From Azospirillum melinis (lineage in GTDB: Bacteria; Pseudomonadota; Alphaproteobacteria; Azospirillales; Azospirillaceae), in contig NZ_WHOS01000025.1 in the NCBI RefSeq assembly GCF_013340935.1, positions 38,179 through 102,178 on the forward strand: a DNA stretch of 64,000 nt, read 5' to 3'. Position 1 is the stretch's first letter. The number at the start of each line of letters is the position of its first letter. Positions 33,675-43,000 of this stretch are shown one piece after another. Position numbers and translations under genes: made by a program. Below the pieces are notes generated by a model, which was not told the origin of the DNA, did no database searches, and was given only the letters and a program-made list of their open reading frames with translations.

Positions 33675-36014
33675 ATGACGGATGATGCGGGCTGGCCCAT
33701 ACTGCCGGCGGACGTCGCTCTGGTCTCCCTGGATGTTTTCGACACCTTGCTGTTTCGGAAACTGGAGGATCCCGTTCAGCTGTTCGACATCGTGGCAGCC
33801 CGGTCCATCGCCGCGGGAGTGATGGACGCATCCCTGGCGGGCATGGCCTTCCGCCGCTTGCGGCAGGCTGCGGAGCAGGAGGCCCGCGCGGCGCAGCAGG
33901 AACGCACCGGCAGCCGGGAGGTCACCCTGGCGCAGATTTATGCCTGCCTGGAAGCCGCCCTGCCGGATCCCGCTGCCGTCGCCAGGATCGAACTGGCGGT
34001 CGAGGCTGAAACGAGCCTTTCCAATCCAGTTCTTCGCGATTGGTTGCATCACCTGCACCGGCGCGGTTTGCCCGTGGTGTTGCTGTCGGACATGTATCAC
34101 TCCACCCCGACCATCGCCGCCCTGCTGACGGCGGCGGGGATCGGACCGGACTTGTATCGTCGGCTGTACGTGTCCGCCGACCATGGATGCTCCAAGCGCG
34201 ACGGCGGACTGTTCGCCCGGCTTCTGGCCGATTGGCCGGAGATCTCCCCCAGGCGGATCGCCCATATCGGCGATGACCCGATGGCCGATGTCGGAGCCGC
34301 CCGCAAGGCCGGGTTGACCGCCCTGCTCTACCAACCGTCATTCCGTTATGCCGCTGCCCGTGAGCGGGAGCGTCGCCTGATGCCGGGTGGAGCCTATGAC
34401 CCGACCCGCCGGCTCGCGGCTTTGCCGGCAGTTACCGACGATCTGGCTTTCTGGCGTGATTATGGCGCCCTGATCCTGGGGCCGGCAGTGGCAGGTTACT
34501 GCCGCTGGGTGGTGGAGGATTGCCGTCGGCGGGGGATCGACACCATCCTTTGTTTCTGGCGGGAAGGAGCGGTATTCGCTCCCCTGATGCGCGATTATGC
34601 GAACCGGCGCGGCTGGCCTCTGCAGGTCGAAAGCCTGGCGATTTCCCGCCAGGCACTGGCGCCGCTGGCATTGGAGAGGCTGGACCGTGCTCGGGCCCAA
34701 GCCCTCCTGCACAGCCGTCCCCATCTGCCATGGAACCACCTGCTCGCCGAAGCAATGGGCAGCGACCCCGCATCGCTCGATCTGGGGGATCTCGCCGATC
34801 TCGCCGGCCTGACGCTGGATGGATTGCTGTCGGTGCCGGACGGCGCGCTGGACCGGGTTCTGGCCTGCTTCGACACCCCCGCGGTGCAGGTGCGGGCGAA
34901 GGAAACGGCGGCATCCCTGCGCCAACGCCTTGTCCGGTACGTCGCGCCGATGCTGGAAGACCGACACGTCGCCTTGGTCGATCTGGGCGCGCGCGGAACC
35001 ACGGCAGCAGCGCTGGTGGCTGCTTTGGCGGCGGCCGGTCGGCCGGTCGACGGTTTGCGGGCCTATCTCTGCTACGTGGTGTCCGACATCGCCCGCCATC
35101 AATTGCAAGGGCTGGCGGTGAGTGTTTACGCCGGTGACAGTGCGATGGGAGCGGCATTGGGCACCATGCTCTATCGCAGCCCGCAGATGCATGAGCGGGT
35201 TCTGACCGGATTGGAGGGCACCACCCTGGGCTACCGCACAGGGACTGATGGCTTGGTACAGCCCGTTTACGACTCCGCCACCGCCACCGGGGAGGAGGTG
35301 CGGGCTATTGCCGCCGCCCGTCAGGGTATCGCCCGCTATTGGCAGCTTGGCCTCGATATGCCGCCTCCGATGGCGGACGATGCGCTGCTGCCATTGTATG
35401 CGGCCATCACCCTGCCGACCCCGGAGGAGGCACAGCACCTGGGGCAACTTCGCTATGACCAGAATGATGGCAGCGGCGATGAACGGATGATCTGTGACGA
35501 GCGGGCGCTGGATACCGTGCGGCCGCTGCTGGAGCGTCAGGCGCAGCCTTTGCTGCCGTTGGCGCTGGGGCTGCGCCCGGCCCTGGTGGGCTGGCCGCAG
35601 GGGGCCATGACCATCTTGGATCCCAGGGCCTTGAGCCGCCATCATGATGCCGTGGCCGTCGATGCCGGGCATGGAGCCATCTGCCGCGCCTTTGTGGAAA
35701 GCCTGCGGGCGTCGGGGCTGGCGGAAGTCATTCTGCTGGCGGTTGGGGGAGAGGGCGGTATGGGGCCGGCCTTTATCCAGGCCGCCGCACAGCAGGGGCT
35801 GGCGGTGGCAGGCTATGTCGACCTGATGCCGGAATTGGTGGCAGGCCGATATTTCCATGATGTGCCAATGCTGGACTTGGCGGATTTGCCCGGCAGCGGC
35901 TGCCTGCATGTGGCTCTGGCGACCCTGGGCTACCGCGATCAGGCTCTTACACGGATCGCCGAGGTGTTTCAGGATTCCGGATTGCAGCCGGTTTGCCTTC
36001 CCCTTCCGGGATGA
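33675..36014 (+). CDS. multi-domain HAD-family protein of a glycan cluster
   Basis: 779 residues from the ATG at 33675 (GAGGAA ten bases upstream); ATGs at 33657 and 33537 are alternatives. Residues 10-230 are a HAD phosphatase domain: motif I SLDVFDTLLF, motif II VVLLSDMYHS, and the final RRIAHIGDDPMADVGAARKA. Residues 260-600 form a second domain (TILCFWREGAVFAPLM, LVDLGARGTTAAAL) seen in HAD proteins of O-antigen clusters, function unknown. The last 120 residues look like a nucleotide-binding fold (AEVILLAVGGEGGMGPAF, VAGYVDLMPE). It may dephosphorylate a sugar phosphate. Convergent with the next gene. Confidence 0.7.
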   Translation: MTDDAGWPILPADVALVSLDVFDTLLFRKLEDPVQLFDIVAARSIAAGVMDASLAGMAFRRLRQAAEQEARAAQQERTGSREVTLAQIYACLEAALPDPAAVARIELAVEAETSLSNPVLRDWLHHLHRRGLPVVLLSDMYHSTPTIAALLTAAGIGPDLYRRLYVSADHGCSKRDGGLFARLLADWPEISPRRIAHIGDDPMADVGAARKAGLTALLYQPSFRYAAARERERRLMPGGAYDPTRRLAALPAVTDDLAFWRDYGALILGPAVAGYCRWVVEDCRRRGIDTILCFWREGAVFAPLMRDYANRRGWPLQVESLAISRQALAPLALERLDRARAQALLHSRPHLPWNHLLAEAMGSDPASLDLGDLADLAGLTLDGLLSVPDGALDRVLACFDTPAVQVRAKETAASLRQRLVRYVAPMLEDRHVALVDLGARGTTAAALVAALAAAGRPVDGLRAYLCYVVSDIARHQLQGLAVSVYAGDSAMGAALGTMLYRSPQMHERVLTGLEGTTLGYRTGTDGLVQPVYDSATATGEEVRAIAAARQGIARYWQLGLDMPPPMADDALLPLYAAITLPTPEEAQHLGQLRYDQNDGSGDERMICDERALDTVRPLLERQAQPLLPLALGLRPALVGWPQGAMTILDPRALSRHHDAVAVDAGHGAICRAFVESLRASGLAEVILLAVGGEGGMGPAFIQAAAQQGLAVAGYVDLMPELVAGRYFHDVPMLDLADLPGSGCLHVALATLGYRDQALTRIAEVFQDSGLQPVCLPLPG

Positions 36015-36177
36015 TTGAGCGCCACCCGTCCGCCTCAATCATCCCAACTGACGAAGAGCATGCTGAACCCGATCGGCTGGCCTGCGTTGGAACTTTCCGT
36101 CAGCCGCCAGGGTGTTCATCCCATCGTTTCCCGAACCGCCTTGTTTCTGTGTCTTGCCTTGGCCTCTTGTCCGGGCG

Positions 36178-37350
36178 TTACACCGGCTCCTGCCCTGGAG
36201 CTGGGTGAGGCAAGGCAACCAATCCATCGCCCGCCGGCAGGATGGCGGCGTGGAATCGTGCCTGCTGCAAGGAGGCCAGGCTGGGAAGGATTTGAGGCCA
36301 ATGCTGAGTGGCGATCACGATGTCAGGCGCGTCGCCCGCTGCTCCGGCCAGCAAATCGTCCGGACCGATGACCTCCAATCCGAACTGCGAGCCGCGCCGA
36401 TACGTATCGATGAACCCCGCCGGCGATACCCCTGCGGATTGAGCAAACCGGAACGCTCGCTGTCCAGCCTCCCCCGCACCATAAATCCAAGTTGCGGCAG
36501 TCCGCAGGCTGTCCCACCGCTGAAGGCTGACCGATTGCCCATCCCGGTAAGCCGGGAATTTGGACTTCAGGCTGTTCAGGTGGGCCGGCATCCGGAACGG
36601 GCCGGATATCGGGGTGTGGGGAATGAAGTCATCGCCCACGCGCCGGAGGATCACATGGCCTGCGAGAGGCAGTGCGTCGGGAAACTCCTGCTGAATAGCC
36701 AGGGAAACCCCCGGGTGAAAATCCAGCCGCAAAGTCGGGTGAAACTGGACACTGAGGTCTCCTGACGACCGGCAGACATCATCCCCGGCAACAGGAACCG
36801 GAAGCTGCGCCTTGCCCACCAGGAGCAGTCCCCCGTCGCGGACCAATGTCCGCGCTCTTTCAAGAGCGGGAACCATCTGGTCGCGATAAAGAGGGGCTTC
36901 GAGCAGAACCAGATCGAAGTCGCAGGCAAGAACGGACAGGATTTCCGCCGCCGGTCCTCGCAAGGTATGGATCTTTACCTGATCCGGCGCGAAGCCGGTG
37001 TTCCACTGGAAAAGCTCATAGCCCAAATTCTGCTGGGCCAGCCGTAGCGCCAGAAGTTGTTCATCCCGCTGCAAGACACCCAACTCGTTCGGCCGCAGTT
37101 GAACATCCCAGCTGTCCACAGCGAAGATGGTCCCACCCAATGGGGCGTGCTTTCCCATAGCATCCGCCAGGGTCAGGGTCGATGCCCCCACCCCCGCACC
37201 CACGTGCAGCAAACGCATGGCCCCGGCCTCCGGCGCCGTATCCCGCACCGCGAATTGCAGCAGCGCTGGATCGGTCAAGGCGGGGGTTGCCAACTCCAGA
37301 TCCGGAAAATAGGGCCTGTCCGGGCTAACCAGTGACAGCAGCGGGTTCAT
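36178..37350 (-). CDS. SAM-dependent methyltransferase with C-terminal Rossmann-like domain
   Basis: 390 residues. The N-terminal SAM site is RLLHVGAGVGASTLTLAD followed by TIFAVDSWD, and the catalytic-region strand is FDLVLLEAPLYRDQ. The C-terminal 110 residues form a separate nucleotide-binding unit: WIYGAGEAGQRAFRFAQ, GFIDTYRRGSQFGLEVIG, DIVIATQHW, as in the N-terminal domain of PglD-like sugar acetyltransferases and in FkbM-type fusions. It likely modifies a sugar nucleotide. It follows the large GT-GT-MT gene by nine bases, so the two form one operon. Confidence 0.75.
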   Translation of the reverse strand: MNPLLSLVSPDRPYFPDLELATPALTDPALLQFAVRDTAPEAGAMRLLHVGAGVGASTLTLADAMGKHAPLGGTIFAVDSWDVQLRPNELGVLQRDEQLLALRLAQQNLGYELFQWNTGFAPDQVKIHTLRGPAAEILSVLACDFDLVLLEAPLYRDQMVPALERARTLVRDGGLLLVGKAQLPVPVAGDDVCRSSGDLSVQFHPTLRLDFHPGVSLAIQQEFPDALPLAGHVILRRVGDDFIPHTPISGPFRMPAHLNSLKSKFPAYRDGQSVSLQRWDSLRTAATWIYGAGEAGQRAFRFAQSAGVSPAGFIDTYRRGSQFGLEVIGPDDLLAGAAGDAPDIVIATQHWPQILPSLASLQQARFHAAILPAGDGLVALPHPAPGQEPV

Positions 37351-37359
37351 CTGTGTCCT

Positions 37360-40110
37360 CTACTCTACGCGCATGGTTGCCGCGCTGTCCGCGGCCGACT
37401 TGGGATCGGCGTCAGTTTTGCGGACGACCAGAGTGGCGAAGCCATAGCGACACCCCTCATAATCGAAATCGGGAGGTGCATCCCATTGGGGGGTGTCAAT
37501 CAACTGGCATCCCTTCATTCGGGGCAGCAACCGATCGGTCAGATCGGCAATCCTGTAAAGGCGTTCGTCCACCAGGGGCAACCGGGCGCCGGGACGATAG
37601 GCATCGTTGAAGTCGAGGGTCAGAACCGCAACGCCGTTCAATTTCAGCAAGGCGGCGATGTTCTCCGCAAATTTCCCGTCATCGGCCACATGCTCGATCA
37701 CGGATGTCGAGAAGATTACATCATAACTTTCCTTATGCGTGCTGCGAAGCAGCATAAACCCGTCCAAGTCGGTATTGATGGCGGGGTCGATCTTGTCCAC
37801 GCCCCACCCCAAAGCCGTCAAGGTTTCGGCCGCCGTATCCTCGAAGGAGCCGACGCAGAGTGTCCGCGGCGCGGCCGTCTTGCCAATGCCCGTCAGGATG
37901 CCCAACACCGTGTCCAGCACGAAGGCCTGCTGCACATTGGCTCGGGGAATTTTGCGCAGGATCAGGTCGGGGCATTTCTCCCGCATCAGCGCGACGACAG
38001 GTTCGTAGTGCGCGCGGGCCATATCGTCCAGCACCCGGTTGAAGGCAGGCTCCGATTGACCGGCCGGCCGCTCAGGCTTTGCCGGAGAAGCCGGTGCGGA
38101 TGCTTGCGGCGCATCCCGTTCACCCGTCTGCCTCTTCAGCAGGATACCGAGCAGAATATCTTCCAAACGCTGCCGATAGCGCGCAGGTGACCAATCGTTG
38201 CGCAGCGAAACCAGTCCCGCCGTTCCGGCGGCTATGATCTGTTTAAGCGGCAACTGGTCCGCCATGATTTTGGGGCGAACATCACGCAGATGGCGGAACA
38301 TGGGATTCATCGTCACCGCCAAAGGCCGATCCACCGCCAGTGCGTAATCCACGACACTGGAAATCCCGAGCATGTTTGGGCCGTTGTAGAAGAAGGCGTT
38401 CAGTGTGTTGGCGGACAGCCAGTCGAGAATACCTTCCCTATCCAGGAAATCATGCGTGATGGACAGGTGGATGCTGTCCTTGAACAGCAGGCGGCGGCAG
38501 CGTTCCACCGTGGCATGCGCCATCCGCCCCTCTGGATCGACCACATCGTTCCAGGGAATGTTCAGGCGGATGATTGCCTCATCGAACTCGTGCTGAACCC
38601 GCAGTATCAGCTCATCGAACCCCTTGTTCGGGGTGCCGAAACCGAAGCTGCCGATCGTCGGAATCCGAGGCGCTGGGGTTCGCATGGTGAAATAGGGAAC
38701 ATAGCGCCCGCAGGAAAACAGCCGCGGCCCCTCCAGGTTCAGGGTCGGGTCTGGAAGAATATGGTGACTGAAGCGGGGATCGTCCGGAACATCCACGTTT
38801 TGAGCAAATTCATGCCGAAGCTCGACACGCGGCAAGCCCGCATAGCGTGAAGACACCTCAGCCGTAAACCACGGCATGGTGCCGGGATTGTAGTTCAGCA
38901 GCAGCAGGTCCGGCCGCACCCGGTCGACCGATGTCTTCAAGGTCTCTGCGTCGTCGCACTCGCAATAATGCACAGTCAGAGATCTGGAGGACGACAATGC
39001 ATCGGCCAGATTGCGGCCATACTCGTGGATGCCGCAACGCTGGGAGGCATGATTGACCACCAGAACGACGGGCAGCACCTCCGCTGTTCTTAGAGCCATA
39101 GATCCAGGCTTCGGATCCTTCTCCGCCTTCGGCGCATCGGCTTGGGGAAGAAGATGAAAATCTTGGAGAAGAGCGTGGAAGCGTTTTGCAAAGGTGGCGG
39201 GGCCCCAGAGGGAGCCCAGTTCACGAACGATCGGCGGCGAGCGCTCGAGTGAATCCTGCAAGCTCCAGTAAGGGTAGGGTGGGATATGCGCATGGATGTG
39301 TCGGAACGTCGGGTTGTCCGATACGGCCAGAGGCCGCCCGCTTACGATGGCTTGATCGGTGGTGGCGGACAAACCCGGCTGTTGCCGGGTGTAAAGAAAA
39401 CAGTTCAGGCTGTTGCCGGCACACCAAGAGATCAGCTCTGCCTTGGAAAGGTATTTCCGCGTAAAGTCGATCTGAACGCCAGGTTTTGCCGCCTGCCGAC
39501 AGAGACGTTCAAGATGGTCGGTATAATTCTCCCCGTGCAACAGGGCCGTACCGCCTGTGAAATCCCCGTCAGGAACATTAATCCGGACGATGGCTCTGTC
39601 GAATTCCCGATTGACGGCATCCACCACCAACTCGAAGCCTTTGCCGACAGTCGGAAAACCAAAACTGCCGATCACCGGGACTCCTGCCGGCGCGGACGGC
39701 AGGACAGCAAGAGGGGTTTCCAAAGGCCTGGGGAAGGGGTAGACACGGCCGTCAGCCGTCAGGGTTGGATCCAGGCAGATATAGGCGTCGAAATGTTCTC
39801 TGGGACAGAGAGCAAACGGATCTTCCGGAAGTGTTTCCAGAACGATCGTAAACACCCGGCCGCTTAGCCGGCGCAATCCAGATGTGTCCAGATCCGCCAT
39901 GGCATAGGGGTGATAATTGAACACCCAAAAATCAATCGCTGAATCAGAGCTGAATCGATCGATATCGTTAAATCTTATATACTCTAACTCATAATGCTCC
40001 GATTGTTTTATGCAATCGAACACCATCAGTCCAGATTCATGAATGCTGCATCTTTCCTTCGATGTATTAACGAAGATGCCTCGCGCTTTTTTTTGCGTAG
40101 GTTGCCGCAC
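37360..40110 (-). CDS. tandem glycosyltransferase x2 fused to a methyltransferase
   Basis: About 916 residues. The start is taken as GTG at 40110 because AGGAGAG is six bases upstream; TTG at 40113 is also possible. Residues 10-330 and 345-650 are two copies of one GT-B-like unit: GSFGFPTVGKGFELVVDAV in copy 1 and GSFGFGTPNKGFDELILRV in copy 2, each opened by a segment with CSIHESG or CGIHEYG. Residues 740-900 are a class I methyltransferase (RTLCVGSFEDTAAETLTALG, IFSTSVIEHVADDGKFAENI). One polypeptide may add two sugars and methylate the end, a way to cap chains. Upstream lies a stable inverted repeat. Confidence 0.78.
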   Translation of the reverse strand: MRQPTQKKARGIFVNTSKERCSIHESGLMVFDCIKQSEHYELEYIRFNDIDRFSSDSAIDFWVFNYHPYAMADLDTSGLRRLSGRVFTIVLETLPEDPFALCPREHFDAYICLDPTLTADGRVYPFPRPLETPLAVLPSAPAGVPVIGSFGFPTVGKGFELVVDAVNREFDRAIVRINVPDGDFTGGTALLHGENYTDHLERLCRQAAKPGVQIDFTRKYLSKAELISWCAGNSLNCFLYTRQQPGLSATTDQAIVSGRPLAVSDNPTFRHIHAHIPPYPYWSLQDSLERSPPIVRELGSLWGPATFAKRFHALLQDFHLLPQADAPKAEKDPKPGSMALRTAEVLPVVLVVNHASQRCGIHEYGRNLADALSSSRSLTVHYCECDDAETLKTSVDRVRPDLLLLNYNPGTMPWFTAEVSSRYAGLPRVELRHEFAQNVDVPDDPRFSHHILPDPTLNLEGPRLFSCGRYVPYFTMRTPAPRIPTIGSFGFGTPNKGFDELILRVQHEFDEAIIRLNIPWNDVVDPEGRMAHATVERCRRLLFKDSIHLSITHDFLDREGILDWLSANTLNAFFYNGPNMLGISSVVDYALAVDRPLAVTMNPMFRHLRDVRPKIMADQLPLKQIIAAGTAGLVSLRNDWSPARYRQRLEDILLGILLKRQTGERDAPQASAPASPAKPERPAGQSEPAFNRVLDDMARAHYEPVVALMREKCPDLILRKIPRANVQQAFVLDTVLGILTGIGKTAAPRTLCVGSFEDTAAETLTALGWGVDKIDPAINTDLDGFMLLRSTHKESYDVIFSTSVIEHVADDGKFAENIAALLKLNGVAVLTLDFNDAYRPGARLPLVDERLYRIADLTDRLLPRMKGCQLIDTPQWDAPPDFDYEGCRYGFATLVVRKTDADPKSAADSAATMRVE

Positions 40111-40156
40111 CAAGTACTCTCCTATGCACGCCTCTGGCTGGATCGTTTGCAGCGTG

Positions 40157-40190
40157 GATTGCCCTCTTCAAACCAAAAAAGAGGGCAATC
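40157..40190. other. 12-bp perfect inverted repeat upstream of the GT-GT-MT gene
   Basis: GATTGCCCTCTT (40157-40168) pairs with AAGAGGGCAATC (40179-40190) across a ten-base A-rich loop. No T-run follows on either strand, so it is not a typical terminator. It is 47 bases upstream of the leftward gene start, so a leader hairpin or a binding site is possible. The surrounding 40114-40300 is AT-rich and otherwise empty. Confidence 0.5.
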
Positions 40191-40331
40191 ATCCTAACCT
40201 GATAGCATTCACTCTAGTCTGTTCATAGCGCGAAGTGTGGATGATGAATTTCTTGGGTAAATGATAACAGGCAATCTCAATTTCTTTTGATCGAGAGGTT
40301 ACAGGAAGTGTCGCAATATTCGACCACTCCC

Positions 40332-40823
40332 TTACCCCACGATCTTCCACGACCCGTCGGGCTGGCGGCAGGCGGTGCCGAAGGCCTGTTCGGTGCGGCC
40401 GCCGACGACGATGGTCTGCTGGAACTCTCGGCAGTAGGAGCCGGAGCCGTCATAGCCGTCGCGGACCGGCACGATGGTGCCCTGGTTGCCGGACTGCGGG
40501 TTGTTCCAGCTGATCCGCTGGCCGATGGGGGCGCTGTAGGCCTGATAGGCGGCGCGGTCTGCATATTGCTGGTCGGCACGGTCGAGCGAGGCGCCGATCT
40601 CGCGGCCGGCGAAGGCGCCCAGCAGCGTGCCGATGCCCACCGCCACCAGCTTGCCCGAGCCGCCACCGAAGCGCGAACCGATCAGGCCGCCGGCGACGGC
40701 GCCGCCGACGGTGCCGACCCCCTCCTTGGTGCCCATCGACCCGGTCTGGCAGCCGGCCAGCGTGGTGGACAGCGCAAGCACGGCGACGGCAGCGATACGG
40801 GTGGGACGGGTGTGGGCACGCAT
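40332..40823 (-). CDS. glycine-zipper outer-membrane lipoprotein (17-kDa antigen-like)
   Basis: 163 residues from the ATG at 40823, chosen so that the signal begins directly; the open frame extends 26 codons upstream. The lipobox is LAGC with Cys25. A Gly-zipper segment follows (GTVGGAVAGGLIGSRFGGG then VGIGTLLGAFAGREIG), which in this family forms a two-helix hairpin in the outer membrane. The C-terminal part (GQRISWNNPQSGNQGTIVPV, CREFQQTIVVGG) is the usual surface-antigen domain. Probably a structural envelope lipoprotein. Monocistronic, divergent from the GNAT. Confidence 0.85.
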   Translation of the reverse strand: MRAHTRPTRIAAVAVLALSTTLAGCQTGSMGTKEGVGTVGGAVAGGLIGSRFGGGSGKLVAVGIGTLLGAFAGREIGASLDRADQQYADRAAYQAYSAPIGQRISWNNPQSGNQGTIVPVRDGYDGSGSYCREFQQTIVVGGRTEQAFGTACRQPDGSWKIVG

Positions 40824-41024
40824 CGGAGTGGGCTTTCTTTTTCGCAAAGGGAGCTGTCCCTGTTTATAGCGCAAGCGTTGCCTTTTGTGCAGCCGGTCCA
40901 TCCCGTTTTCCCGTCACATTTCCGTGCGGCCCGCTCCTGTCGGACGATCAACGGGTGTCTTGCCATCCACCCGCTCCTGCGGCTATCTAGACGGAATGTT
41001 TCCACCACCATGAAGGGTGACCGC

Positions 41025-41594
41025 ATGGCGGCCTACCAGGGATCCCTGCCATTGATGGGCGGCCTGTCGATGCGTCATCCCCGGCCTTCGGACGATGATT
41101 TCCTGCTGGGGCTGTTCATGGATGCCCGCCCCTGGCTCGCCCAGGCCCACCAGGACCGCGATTTTATCCGCACGCTGTACGAACAGCAGTACAGCGCCAT
41201 GCGGACCGGGCAGGAAACCCGCTATCCGCAGCATCTGGATTTCGTCGTGGAGAAGGTCGGGCAGCCGGTCGGCCGGATCGTCATGGATCTGGGGCGCTGG
41301 GACTGGCGCGTGGCCGAGGTCGAAATCCACAAGCTCGCCCGCGGCAAAGGCATCGGCACCGATCTGCTGCGCAGCCTTCAGGGCTCGGCGATGCAACTCC
41401 GCCTGCCGATGACTTTGTCGGTGAGCGAAACGGAGACGCGTGTCCATTGGTTCTATCACCGGCTGGGTTTCGACCTGCTGGTACAGGCCCCGCCGATGCT
41501 GGAACTGATCTGGCTGCCGCCCGGCCATCCTGGCATCCAGCATCTGCCGCCGCAGATCCTGCCACCCCAGATGCGGCAGGGCGGCGTGGCCTGA
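41025..41594 (+). CDS. GNAT family N-acetyltransferase
   Basis: 189 residues from the ATG at 41025 (GGGTGA upstream); ATG 41010 is an alternative. Acetyl-CoA site LARGKGIGTDLLRSL (Q/RxxGxG/A pattern: R-G-K-G-I-G), preceded by the strand WRVAEVEIHK and followed by LSVSETETRVHWFYHRLGFD, all standard GNAT. It faces the DUF6916/tail-collar genes across a terminator. In other genomes GNATs of this type lie next to tail-collar and DUF6916 genes, so a link is possible. Acceptor unknown. Confidence 0.82.
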   Translation: MAAYQGSLPLMGGLSMRHPRPSDDDFLLGLFMDARPWLAQAHQDRDFIRTLYEQQYSAMRTGQETRYPQHLDFVVEKVGQPVGRIVMDLGRWDWRVAEVEIHKLARGKGIGTDLLRSLQGSAMQLRLPMTLSVSETETRVHWFYHRLGFDLLVQAPPMLELIWLPPGHPGIQHLPPQILPPQMRQGGVA

Positions 41595-41633
41595 TCCCGG
41601 CCCATCCGGCCGGACATCTCCGGCAACACCACG

Positions 41634-41665
41634 AAAAGCGCCGTTCCCGCAGGAGGGGAACGGCG
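41634..41665 (-). terminator. terminator for the DUF6916 / tail-collar genes
   Basis: A 10-bp perfect GC-rich stem (41639-41648 with 41656-41665), a seven-base loop and four T on the minus strand (41637-41634). On the plus strand there is no T-run, so it mainly serves the leftward genes, though the hairpin could also stop rightward transcription from the GNAT gene. Confidence 0.65.
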
Positions 41666-41695
41666 GTTCGGACAGGTGCGTTCCCGCCAAGCCGG

Positions 41696-42016
41696 TCAGT
41701 TGAACACGACTTCGAAACAGGCCCGCGCCGGGTCGCGAGGAGCCGTCCGCACGACATAGAAAGGCCCCATCGGCCCATCGACCGGGTGGTCGATCAGATA
41801 GCTGCCGTTCCACAGCTCGCTGCTTCCCAGTGTCTCGAACTTCAGGGCAAAGGACGTCCGCTTCGCCCAACGGGGGGTGAATTCCGGCCGTTCCCCGACC
41901 ATGGTCAGCTCGACCTCGACGATCGCGGACCGGCCCTCCGGCTCTAGAAAGCGGAAGGTCTGTCCGACATGGGGGGAGAACTGATCGGCGGACAGCGTGC
42001 TGTAATCGGCAGTCAT
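41696..42016 (-). CDS. DUF6916 family protein
   Basis: 106 residues from the ATG at 42016. It has the short beta-barrel-like pattern of DUF6916: YSTLSADQFSPHVGQTFRF at the start, SFALKFETLG in the middle, and LIDHPVDGPMGPFYVVRTA near the end, closing with CFEVVFN. Members of this small family are encoded beside tail-collar (MdpB-like) proteins, as here, and their role is not known. It is 98 bases downstream of a tail-collar gene on the same strand and shares its terminator. The frame is open far upstream but that is antisense-style chance reading. Confidence 0.72.
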   Translation of the reverse strand: MTADYSTLSADQFSPHVGQTFRFLEPEGRSAIVEVELTMVGERPEFTPRWAKRTSFALKFETLGSSELWNGSYLIDHPVDGPMGPFYVVRTAPRDPARACFEVVFN

Positions 42017-42114
42017 GATCGGAATCCCGGTGGCAGGGCGATGTTGCGCGGATCGTTTCGCGGATCGGGAACGCCCCGGCCCGCAGGATGCGGAACCGTG
42101 GCGCAAGCCTACCG

Positions 42115-42783
42115 TCAGTCGCGGCTCGGAAAAAGGCCCATGGTGACGATGTACATGGTGACCGCCAGATACGGCTGCAGATTGTTGATCGCGGCGGGCA
42201 CCGCTTGGCCGCCGCCCGGGGACACCACCACCGCACCGCCGCCGCTCACCGTGACGGTGCCTGTGGCGGTGCCGACCAGATTGGCACCGGCGGCCGGGGC
42301 GGTGGCGGCGTAGGGACCGTCGGTCTGCCAATCGAGGCCGCCGCTCGGATCGCTGACCTTGATGCCGCCGAGATAGTTGGCGCCGCCCGTCGGCGTCGCC
42401 GAGGCACCCTGGCTCGTCGAGATCGGAATGGTCACGTTGGCGCTGATGGTGGAGGTGGAGGAACCGCCGGCCGGCGTGAAGCTGGCGGCGTGGGTGTGCA
42501 GCGGCAGGTTGGCCAAACCCAGCGTGGTCGAGGGGGTTCCGCCGTGGCTGCCTGGATTCAGGGTCAGATTTCCCAGATACGGGCTTGCGCCGGAACCGAC
42601 CATGACGCGACCGCGCAGATCCGGCACGTTGAAGTTCGAGGTGGTGCCGCCGTACAAGGTGCCGATGAGCGCGAACAGCCCCTGGTACTGCGCCTGAGGC
42701 AGAGGCTGGCTCCAGCACTGGACAGTGCCCTGCGGCGCGAAGGTACCGGCGAACGGGAAGATCAGGCCAATATAAGCGTCCAT
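42115..42783 (-). CDS. phage tail collar domain protein (MdpB-like), copy 1
   Basis: 222 residues; ATG at 42783 with GGAGG upstream. The N-terminal collar domain begins MDAYIGLIFPFAGTFAP and contains QCWSQPLPQAQYQGLFALIG, VPDLRGRVMVGSG and LPLHTHAASF, the motifs of the tail-collar / microcystin-dependent-protein family. The C-terminus is Gly/Thr/Ser-rich, ending LQPYLAVTMYIVTMG. These proteins occur outside prophages as probable cell-surface or secreted fibre proteins. No phage genes are nearby. Tandem paralogue at 43001-43672. Confidence 0.83.
   Translation of the reverse strand: MDAYIGLIFPFAGTFAPQGTVQCWSQPLPQAQYQGLFALIGTLYGGTTSNFNVPDLRGRVMVGSGASPYLGNLTLNPGSHGGTPSTTLGLANLPLHTHAASFTPAGGSSTSTISANVTIPISTSQGASATPTGGANYLGGIKVSDPSGGLDWQTDGPYAATAPAAGANLVGTATGTVTVSGGGAVVVSPGGGQAVPAAINNLQPYLAVTMYIVTMGLFPSRD
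42242..42426. repeat. 185-bp segment identical to 43131-43315
   Basis: Base-for-base identity by eye between 42242-42426 and 43131-43315 (offset 889), within the C-terminal halves of the two tail-collar genes. The identity breaks off gradually on both sides, while the 5' thirds of the genes clearly differ. It shows recent duplication or gene conversion. Confidence 0.85.
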
Positions 42784-43000
42784 GACGAAACCTCCGGTAT
42801 GATTGAAGCGGAGTGAAGGGGACGGCGGCACGCCACCGCCTGAGCAGCGGAAGCGTCGGCTTCACGGGAAGGGCATGCCGAAATACCGCTCGGAGAGTCG
42901 GTATGGAGACGGGGCATCCCTTCTTGACGCCCCCCTTCATCCACCCCTGCGCAAACAAGGCAGGGAGCCCTGCGGCGACGGCCTCGGGCTTCAGCCCGCC

